From the NCBI RefSeq assembly GCF_021730395.1, contig NC_069362.1, positions 65,923,501-65,987,500 on the forward strand: 64,000 nt of DNA, written 5' to 3'. Origin of the DNA: Mercenaria mercenaria. Its lineage: Eukaryota; Mollusca; Bivalvia; Venerida; Veneridae. The position numbers were made by a program, and so were the translations under genes. Of the stretch, positions 55,632 to 64,000 are shown piece by piece; positions within the stretch are counted from its first letter, which is position 1, and the number at the start of each line of letters is the position of its first letter. The notes under the pieces were generated by a model. The model had not been told where the DNA came from and searched no databases. It saw only the letters and a list, made by a program, of their open reading frames with translations.

Positions 55632-57179
55632 TTGCGGCTTTGTAAATTGTCAGCAGTAATAGCCGATAATCGGTATAAATGTTCAGTTACAATTCGCCTA
55701 CTTAATTATACCAAGCATTATTGTTCAAATAATTAAATATCTAATAGTACATTATAAGTCCCAATCATTATTGTCACTTTTGTAGACATTTAATTATATC
55801 CGTTATCATTAAACGCCGGCCGCTCAACTTGTGATACCCTTGTAATAAAATCACTGTTTCAATTAGCATAGCCTGAATCATTAATCAAACACAAGGGTCA
55901 CCTGGAAGCTACGACACGTGCTTGATAGCGATATGTACTACTGAAAGTCAAGCTCAGAGTGTCTGTTTTTACGTTATCCTTAATTAGATATACCATAGAT
56001 ACAATAATAACAATAATGACAAAGCTAGTTCATGTAGATTTCACAATTTATTTGTGTTTATAATTATTTTCTATTTTAAATCTCATTTGGGTTTTGTATA
56101 AAAAAGGTTTTGGAGAACTCAATCAATATCACACATCCTATTTCCATATTTTAATTATGGCCATATTGTAAAAAGTGTAACCACATATTGTTGTCAGTGT
56201 GACAAAACTCTTTTGAATTCCGACGAGATATGATAATATAAAAATTGAAATATTATAGCAAAGTCAATGTTATTAGAGGAGATATTAATTAAAGTTAAAG
56301 TTTTTACTGATAAGTATCAGAAATCGGATATTAAGACTATTACTTGATACGGTAGCTTTTGGTGTTGTAACTATCATGAGAGGAGCTTTTAATGGAGTTT
56401 TTAATTACAACTAATTGAACAGAATCTCTCTGGAAAATCCTATCTAGATAATCTATTGAAACTTATCCAGAGCAAGCACAATAATAATTTAGTATTTTAT
56501 TCTTGACATTAATTAAGCGTTCCTGGCCTGCAGTCTTTGTATACTCTTATAAAATGACCAAAATCAATTCCAGAAATAGCCCATTAAAGCTAAATACAAA
56601 TATTCTATTGACATAACATGGAGAAAAACAAGGATTGCTCCAAAAGTAATGCCAATGGAAAGAAAGAAAACCGAAAATTATCACACTCCTGTAGTTACAT
56701 ACTTTGATCTGTCTGTAATATTATGGCATTAAAATATAGTGCACTCATCGAAATACCGACATATATGGAAATAGGTGGGGGCCAATAAGGGTTACCATGC
56801 ATACCCCCCCCCCCCCTTCAAGACTTTTTTTCATAGGTACCAAATTGTTCGGCAGGACCAACTCTTTCAAAATAAAAAATGTTCCCATGAAAAAAAACTC
56901 TTTTGAACTATATATGATTTCACTGTTTCCATGGCAACCGTTCATTTTTGGAAATGACAACCATATAGATAATAATCAGTCATATCTTGGTCAGTTTTGG
57001 TGATAAAACAATAAAAATGGTATCAAAATGGAGCTAAGACATTGATCTTAAAATAGCAGTACTTTTATATTAATTTACTAATTTGCATATTCATAAATGT
57101 TAATGAGAATGTTACAAAATGACAAAACTTTATTAGAAAATAATATTTTCTAAGTTTAAATCAATTTAAATGTACCAAA
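55632..57179. other. 5' flank of type 2 copy 2 and unassigned DNA
   Basis: 55632-56140 is shared with copy 1. 56340-56680 is the dispersed repeat paired with 13560-13880. A 13-C run lies at 56805-56817. Frames at 56745-56960 (-) and 56797-57003 (+) are antisense to each other and have no motif. Confidence 0.55.
56340..56680 (+). repeat. Dispersed repeat, copy 2 (partner at 13560-13880)
   Basis: See the partner entry; matching words include atcatgagaggagcttttaa, acagaatctctctgg, agaaatagccc and attgctccaaaagtaatgcc. Confidence 0.6.
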
Positions 57180-57850
57180 CAGTTTTGATCTGTTCTGAAA
57201 GTCTCTCAGTGTTTTCTTAAATACAAATGTAGTATTTTGTAACACTGATGGTAATTGTTTTACTCCAAAATAGGTATGTTTAGCTAATTTGTATAAAATT
57301 AACTACTACCACAACCAACGTCCCAGGAAACAAGATACCACTAAAATTTAATAAAATGATATGATTAATTGTTATCAATAAAATAACAATTATGTGAGCT
57401 ATATTGTTTGGAAATGTAGTTTAAACACCTTTTTGAAGGAGAAATCAGTATGTAACATACTTTACACATGTTACGTTACCATTTCAATAACCTTGTTTTA
57501 TTACATCAATTATTTAGAAAATATAGATCAGATAGTTTTGATCTGGTCTTAATGTCTTTCAGTGTTTTCTAGAATGGTATTTTGTTACTCAGATGGTAAA
57601 TAATGTTTCTACATTAGGTTTTTTAGCTTATTTGCATAAATTAATCTATGCTAAAACAGATATCTCTGGAAACAAGATATAACTAAAACTGAAAAACATG
57701 ATGAAATAAACTGTAATCAATAAAATTGTGTTATTTGAGCTATATCATACGAAAATATAGTGTAAATACTTATTTGAAGGAGGAATCTGTTTGTTACATA
57801 CTTTACACATGTTACGTTACCATTCCAGGAATCTTGTTTTATTGTATCGT
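57180..57850 (+). repeat. Diverged tandem duplication, ~350-bp unit
   Basis: Two successive copies share, in order, gatctg(g/t)tct...ctttcagtgttttct, gtattttgt, tttagcttatttg, aggaaacaagat / ggaaacaagatat, atcaataaaa, gagctatat, gaaggag(a/g)aatc, and tactttacacatgttacgtt followed by accatt. Average similarity is moderate. It may be part of a longer satellite or old element. No coding sequence. Confidence 0.7.
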
Positions 57851-58169
57851 TATTTTCTCAAAAAATAGTAGAGGAATATTTAGTTATCAAGTTATTAAAT
57901 ACTCTTACAAATTATCATATTTCCGTACTTCTCAAGCAATGACATTTTTTCCATAACTACGCTTTAAAATACGTTACCACTGTATTTTGCTGTATTTACA
58001 AATAAGTAGGAAGAAATCTGAATCATTGGTATCAATATTATGATATCATTGATCTGTTAAAACTTTAAAGTATTAATTCTAACATTCTTTCTTTACTTTT
58101 GTTAACCAAGAAATCATTTGAAACATTCATTACACATTCAATGTTCCTTTTTAATTTTTAATTAATTTC
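57851..58169. other. Unassigned DNA
   Basis: AT-rich sequence between the tandem duplication and the LINE 3' end; nothing recognised. Confidence 0.4.
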
Positions 58170-58407
58170 TTTTTTTGACCAGAACAGAAACTTTATATCG
58201 ACTTAAGCATTTACAGCTCATCGTCATAAATGATGATCATAATATACATTTACAATATACATTTACAGTTTTACAGACTATATATGGAATATTATGATAA
58301 GAACATGTAGGTAAACAAAAACGTACATGCAATGTATGAGAGTGTTTAACTTGGAATACACAAGATATGCTCAATTGTTAAGTACATCATTTCTAAGTTT
58401 AAAACCT

Positions 58408-61136
58408 TTAGTACAAAACGCTGATTAATTGTTCTATTTGAGACCTTATGACAGTAGATAAAATACAATTACAGTCTTTACTTGAGAAAAGCTTTGACCA
58501 GTATTTAACAATTCTAACGTACCTATTAATATATAATGGAAATCTTCCTAATTCTGCATATAACGAGAGAGAATTTGTTGACATCTTTACATTTAAAAGC
58601 CATTTACAGAATTTTCTATGGATTCTTTCTATATTTTCAGCTTTAGAAAAGCCCCATATCTCACAGTTGTAATTTAAAATAAATAAAACATAAGCATCAA
58701 ATAAATTAAACATGATATCCACAGATACATAAGATCCTTTTGTAACACTAAACAGTGAGTGCATTGCTTTTAACCCCTTACCAGCTAACATTTGAGTTGC
58801 CTTAATAAAAGAGCCACCGTTAGAAAATACAACACCTAGATAGTTAAAACTGTTAACAATTTCAATTTCTTTCCTGTCATATGTCCATCTGTAATTTTGG
58901 TTTATTCTACCTCCTTTCTTAAAAACAACAATTTTCGTTTCTAAATCTAAATTATTCTGCAATTGCATTTCTATACCATTTAAAAACAATGAAAATAGTA
59001 CTGGCGAGGTTATCTCCCCTTGAAATAAACCCTAGGTTGCATTCAAACAAATCTGAAAGTGAATTCATATGACGAACACATAATTTAACCTCGTCGTACA
59101 TAGATCTGATTATCGCAAACATATTTCCATCGACACCACACTTAAGTAACTTGTACCATAGACAATTTCTATCGATTAAATCATATGCCTTTTTGTAGTC
59201 CACGAAACAGCACATGATGCTTAACTTATCTTGAAATTGGAAAATGTTTCTGAATTAAAGCGTTTAAAATAAAAACTGCGTCTACTGTGCTGAAATTTGC
59301 CCTAAAACCAAATTGGGCATCTGTTAGAATATCATTTTCCTCAGACCACTTTTTAAGTCTATTATTTAAGATAGTTGTAAAAAGCTTTGCAAAACAACTG
59401 ATAAGCGTTATTCCTCTGTAATTGTTCGGGTCGCATGGATCGCCTTTCTTATATAACGGAATGATAATTCCTTTTGACCAACTACGTGGAAAGACTTTAT
59501 TGCGCCAAATATAGTTGAATAACATTTCAGTAGAATGTGCTGTTACCTCAATGCTCTCTTTCAAATATTCGTATAGAATATTATCATGTGAGCACGCTTT
59601 ATTTAACCCTAAACCTTTGACCGCTGCAAAAATTTCAGCCATTGAAATTGGCATATCAAGTTCTTCAAACGTACATCCTCCAGCATTATCGTTTAAATAT
59701 TGACTTAAATAATCGTCAACATCTTTATTATTGTTTTCTTTGGTGGTTTGCGATAATTGTTGAAAATGATTTAAAAAATCTTGAATATCTATGTTTTCAC
59801 CTGCAGGTTGGTTTTTGTTAGATTTAAACATTTTCCAGAATTCGCGCGGGCTCTTATGTTTCATTTCATTCATCTTACTTGTAAGCTTTCTATTGTATTC
59901 ATTTTTACTTTTTCTACAACAGTATTTATTATCTCGCTTTGCATTCAGTTCAGCCTGTCTTGTTGTATTGTTTTTTATCCAAATTATATTTATATATAGC
60001 GTTTATATATAATTCGCGCTTATCTCTACACATTTGATTAAATCATTTTTGTCTGTTTCTATCTATAGAAGAAAATACAACTTCGCAATTTTTAACATTT
60101 TTCTCAAAGTTTTTTTGACCTTTTGAACTGAGAAATTCACCTAAAATATTTGTTAGGTAATCGGTATTCTCGCCGTTTTGTATTCCCTCTGCCAGCCTCT
60201 CCTCTATATTTGTAATATTTTCTCTAATTTCTGCAACAAAAGATTCTTTATGTTCTGGTAACCATTTATAAAAAATCCTTGACTTTGTTTTATTCATATT
60301 TATATTACAATGAGTTTTGAAGTTAAACGAAACAGGCACATGATTTGAAAATTCGTTGAATTTATGAACTTTGAAATGGGCTATATCATCAAAATTAGAT
60401 GATGAAGTCAATATATAGTCGACAGTGCTTTCCCCGTTATGGGTCATGCACGTGAAATTTCCACTCGTACTATCATCATACAATCTACCGTTAACAATTC
60501 TAATATTGGTAGATTTGCACAGGTCAAGTAAATAATCCCCAAAACGATTTGATCTCTGATCACGTGAATAACGCGGTATTGGTGTATCAATTATCTGAAA
60601 AGTATAAATTATAATCATTATCGACAAAATCTGTTTTACGGCCAACTCTTGAGTTCATATCACCAGTGACAAAAACTTTGCCTTTATTCTGAAAATAATT
60701 TATATCAATTTCCATCTGTCGGAAAATGTCGATATCATACATATCATGAGAAGTGAAGTTTTCAGGCGCAATATATGTTACGGCCAGATAAATATCATTT
60801 TCTATTTGAAAAAATGTTTTATCAAACTTTAACCATACAATGCAATTTACAGTATTTTTAACTAATTTTATTCCTTTTCTTACATTATCTCTTATATATA
60901 TTATTATTCCGCCACTACAGCGTTTTGCTCTTCTATGCTGAAATTTGCGAAACGAATGAAACGGATTACTGTATCCCTTTAAGGATATATTTGATTTACT
61001 GTTTGTCCAAGTTTCACTATAACATACTACATCATACTGGCTAAGAATATTTAAAAAAATCGTCAGATGACCTTTTTGCTAAGGTAAGTCCTTCTACATT
61101 CCAAGACAAACATTTTATAACACTCTCATAACTGTC
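58408..61136 (-). pseudogene. LINE ORF2 (endonuclease and reverse transcriptase), defective
   Basis: The endonuclease motifs are visible: SWNVEGL (about 61089-61106) directly after the ORF1 stop, then YSETW, GDMNSRVG (about 60660-60690), STVDYIL and SNHVPVSF (within 60043-60645). Reverse-transcriptase blocks follow: GIIIPLYKKGDP and NNYRGITLIS, then QFGFRANFSTVDA (59226-59873), CFVDYKKAYDLIDR and SRGDNLASTIF (58952-59215), and VNSFNYLGVVFSN downstream (58408-58989). The YADD block expected between GDNL...F and TKIVVFKKGG is missing; about 40-50 residues are deleted, so the RT is dead. Frameshifts occur near 61050 (a T7 run), 60640, around 59220-60040, and near 58970. Confidence 0.85.
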
Positions 61137-62135
61137 CTAAGCTTCTCCTCTGTATAGACGTTTATCTATGTACAATTTGTCCACGCTTAAATATGCCTCT
61201 TTGCCTTCACTCCGGGCTTTCTTCATAACTGGGATTTGTCGCTTCCGTGTTTCAACGATTTCCTTTGAGAACTGCTCCCCAACGCCATACTGTGTACCAC
61301 TTAGATTTTTCGATGCCTTTCTAACTCTCTCTCTGTCTGGAAAATCGGAGAATTTGGCTACTATCGGACGTACTTTAGACGCGTTATAGGGACCAACCCT
61401 ATGTGCTCTTTGTATTTTGATGTCCGTTTTAGCATTTTCAATTTTGAGCTTTGATTCTATAAAGTCCAAGATTTTTTCTTCACATTTTTCATCTTTTTCC
61501 TCTGGAATTCTATAGAAAAGTAAATTGTCCCGCATACTTCGGCATTTCAAATCGATAATTTCACGCTGTAATTGCTCTTCGCGGCTGCGTTGTTCTGACT
61601 CAAGTTTTCGAAATTTCGATAGCGATAGGTCAATATCCTTTTGTTTTTTCTCTAAGTCTCTCATATTATCACTATCAAACTGGCCGCTATGTTCTATTTC
61701 ATTGATTTTTTGCTCCAATTTTGTGACCTTTTGCTCTACATTATCCACGCGTACCGTTACAGCGGTAATACTCCATTGTATTTGGTCTAACTGGGACAGT
61801 TTACTGTCCATTGAATCTAGGCGTTGTATAATCATTGTCCAGATATCTACCTGCTGAGAACTGTTCACCGGAGTTGATGGGACATTATTCATAACTGCGG
61901 GTGGCGACGCTGAATTCATTTGCACATATGGATTGTTATTACTATAAAACATTGGAGTTGGCATATTAAAGTTCTGACCTGTTTGTATTGGCCCAAAATG
62001 GCCTAGTTGTCCTGTTTGTCCATTGTTCAAATTTTGATTTGTGCTCGCGCCATTTTGTGCCATTGTTGTGACTCTTTTTATAGAGTTTTGTGTCGATTTT
62101 GGCGACTCCTTTGACTTTTTTCGCTTTTTTGTCAT
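61137..62135 (-). CDS. LINE ORF1 protein (RNA-binding, L1-type)
   Basis: An uninterrupted 332-residue frame. Residues 1-95 are Asn/Gln/Thr/Ser/Pro-rich and disordered. Residues about 97-205 form a coiled coil (long heptad stretches of Leu/Ile with Lys/Glu), which in L1 makes trimers. Residues about 206-285 form an RRM-like domain (RDNLLFYRIPE ... IQRAHRVG ... RPIVAKFSDF), and the end (EIVETRKRQIPVMKKARSEG to LYIDKRLYRG) matches the C-terminal domain of L1 ORF1p. The protein binds element RNA as part of the retrotransposition particle. The ORF1 stop is TAG, and the next codons in the same frame lead straight into the endonuclease start. With ORF2 dead, it could act only in trans. Confidence 0.85.
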   Translation of the reverse strand: MTKKRKKSKESPKSTQNSIKRVTTMAQNGASTNQNLNNGQTGQLGHFGPIQTGQNFNMPTPMFYSNNNPYVQMNSASPPAVMNNVPSTPVNSSQQVDIWTMIIQRLDSMDSKLSQLDQIQWSITAVTVRVDNVEQKVTKLEQKINEIEHSGQFDSDNMRDLEKKQKDIDLSLSKFRKLESEQRSREEQLQREIIDLKCRSMRDNLLFYRIPEEKDEKCEEKILDFIESKLKIENAKTDIKIQRAHRVGPYNASKVRPIVAKFSDFPDRERVRKASKNLSGTQYGVGEQFSKEIVETRKRQIPVMKKARSEGKEAYLSVDKLYIDKRLYRGEA

Positions 62136-62150
62136 GAATGTTTCTATATT

Positions 62151-64000
62151 TACATCATTTACACCACATTTGATTCATAAAATCCTACATATATTCCACA
62201 AAAAGCAGTAATTATCGGTAGATTCCTTCTGTTTGAAAATTTGTGACCATCTTGGTTCACGCATGCGCACATTTAGCAACTATCACTTAAATTATACTAA
62301 TATCAATTTCTTAATTACGATGTTCTTTTATCTGAGGGTTTCAAAATTGTCAATAATTACATTTTACATTGATTATGTATTTTATATTAATTATGTATAA
62401 ATCCCTGCTAATATCCATACACTGATAATAGGGTTACAATTTGGGGCTGCTTTTCATGAAAAAATGTTTTATAATGGAATATTTATCTTGTTTTGTGTGA
62501 TTGTGAATGTGTATTTATGCAGTTATTTACCTGAGAAACAAAGCATTTTGTTTTTGAGTTTGAGAAAAACATGCATTGTATTGAGATATTTATGGGCTTC
62601 TTAATAAATTATTCACTGTTGAAAAGCAGCACTGAACAAAAACTAAAAAACAAAATGAAATATTCAGGTACTTTAAGTAATCTTTAGATTTAAACTTATG
62701 AAACTGCAAAAAGCTGTCAAGAATGTGAACAATATTAAGTGTTTGAAAACCAAAATTGTTAAGAAAACAATTCCATAATGCTATTCAAACTTTCTAGGAA
62801 GATACTGACTGCCTTCTGAACGACACTTTAGAGTTGCTGAAAACATGTTGCTATTGACTTTACGAAGATCCTTTACAAGCAAAGAACGCGACCAAGCAAA
62901 TAAATAGCAAACTCAGTTGGATCAAGTCTGTTTATGAGAGGTAATGAAGTGTGAAACACACCTTACGCCCCCCACCCCCCTAAGAGGAATTCTGTTTTAG
63001 TAAACATGGTCCAAAAGGGCCTGAAAATCTAACAACACTGAAACCGAGTACGGGGAGACTTTTTATAAACATCACATTGCAATTAAAGACTTTTTTGTGA
63101 TAGCAATTATTTTTTAAGATGCTCCTTTGGAAGCAAAACAACACAACCAAGCAAAATAACAGCTGATTTGATTTGATTGTGTCTGTTCGTTCGATGTAAT
63201 GAAATGTGAAATCGCTCTCACACTCTTAGCACTAGCTAAAACGGCGTTCTGTAATAGTAAAATTGTATGGATTAGTTAAAATCTGAATCTAAAATTAGAT
63301 TAAATGTCTGAAAAATATGAACTTCACACAATTTGAGGCAACAGTGTTACAAGAAAATCACATTCTGCACGTCTTGATTAAGATGTGACTTACGATAGTT
63401 TCACTTTAATGTTACCAAATATAGCATATTTATAACATATTATTTATAAAATAGAAAGCAACTGACAAAAGAAGATCATAGGCTCTCAAAAATCACTTTA
63501 TTTTTATGAATGACATTTGATTACACTTTGATTCTGAAGCAATTTGTATCATGCTCTCGAGTTTCTTGCTACAGTTTGAACTTTTGACAAAGACGGGTTA
63601 TGCCTTTGTCATAACCTTTGGTACGTAACTTAATTAATAATCAAACTTTATTTGTTATGATTGATGCATAGTAGTGTTTCTCTTAATGTTCCGGTATATC
63701 CAGGAATATTCCATCACATAATACAATTTAGTTATTGTCTGTACAATTTAAAATATTAAAAAAATATTTTGTACATTCTGTCATTCTTGTAAATGTTTCA
63801 AAATGAAAACAATAGTTTTCTTTATTTCATATCTATAAAGTTTTATATACTTCTTATATCTTGATTTGGTATCACTAAAACTGTGTTTTGTCAACCTGGT
63901 AAAAGTTTTAAATCTAAAGTGTTTACTTAAATACGTGCATATTTTCTTTTGTTTGTTGGTTTGGTTTATTTGGCACCGCTTTGCGACAGAAATTCAGTCA
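62151..64000. other. Unassigned DNA with a diverged local duplication
   Basis: No gene seen. About 62860-62980 and 63115-63235 are diverged copies: gaagatcctttacaagcaaa / gatgctcctttggaagcaaa, accaagcaaataaatagcaaa / accaagcaaaataacagctga, and gaggtaatgaagtgtgaaac / gatgtaatgaaatgtgaaat. The unit length is about 252 bp. The rest is AT-rich and featureless. Confidence 0.45.

Larger units (their letters stand above)
53258..56140 (-). repeat. Segmental duplication copy 2 with type 2 receptor
   Basis: Partner of 44447-46990. The left flank is interrupted here by 53520-53960, a piece that resembles the 3' flank of the type 1 receptor and is absent from copy 1. The best-preserved non-coding parts are the ~150 bp at 53260-53410 and the ~480 bp upstream of the receptor. 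Confidence 0.85.
58170..62150 (-). mobile_element. LINE (APE-type non-LTR retrotransposon), nearly full length, inactive
   Basis: Read on the minus strand: a short 5' leader, ORF1 (61137-62135), then an apurinic-type endonuclease and reverse transcriptase (ORF2, 61136-58408), then a ~240-bp 3' end running into an A-rich tract (caaaaaaagaaattaattaa, near 58160-58175). ORF1 has the coiled coil plus RRM layout of L1-type elements. The RT clade could not be fixed. ORF2 carries several frameshifts and a deletion of the catalytic region. No target duplication was identified. Confidence 0.88.

Overview
The window looks like nuclear DNA of a bivalve mollusc, probably a venerid-type clam. Four things point that way: clustered single-exon Cys-loop (nicotinic acetylcholine receptor-like) genes, two tRNA-derived SINE types, a characteristic ~235 bp foldback MITE present four times, and AT-rich, repeat-loaded intergenic DNA. 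Species assignment is inference. No bacterial, viral or organellar genes were seen.

Host genes. Three uninterrupted intronless receptor genes are present: type 1 at 9331-10623 (+), and two near-identical type 2 genes at 45177-46514 (-) and 54294-55631 (-). A fourth, type 1-like copy (26969-29699, +) is broken: a TIR element interrupts its ligand-binding domain, its 5' part is duplicated in tandem, and two frameshifts follow. A fifth copy is hidden in bases 1-2530. That DNA looks like homopolymer junk, but it can be read as a smeared, collinear version of 8527-11470, including the type 1 gene and both flanks. The whole 1-6600 stretch has the texture of unpolished long-read consensus and should not be gene-called.

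Layout. 1-6600 low-quality sequence; 6.7-8.2 kb minisatellites; 8.5-11.2 kb receptor gene 1 with conserved flanks; 12.2-13.2 kb large palindrome; 14.5-17.1 kb decayed pogo/Tigger-type transposon with a recognisable intron and a C-terminal PHD-like finger; 17-26.5 kb gene-poor DNA with SINEs, MITEs and direct repeats; 26.8-29.7 kb receptor pseudogene; 30-38.3 kb repeats, two more pogo/Tigger-type transposase pieces and a VNTR; 38.5-42.1 kb repeats, including a MITE with a 6-bp target duplication and a foldback element carrying a second insertion; 44.4-47 and 53.3-56.1 kb a segmental duplication carrying the type 2 receptors; 47.1-48.6 kb a truncated retroelement whose empty site survives at 37.6-38.1 kb; 58.2-62.2 kb a LINE with an open ORF1 and a defective ORF2; the rest is unassigned.

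The receptors all have a signal-peptide-like start, a 13-residue Cys-loop and four membrane segments, with a GEK motif before TM2 as in cation channels. None has the vicinal cysteine pair of alpha subunits. They look like products of local tandem and segmental duplication, with mobile elements filling, and in one case breaking, the array. All similarity statements are by eye from the sequence; no search or alignment program was run.
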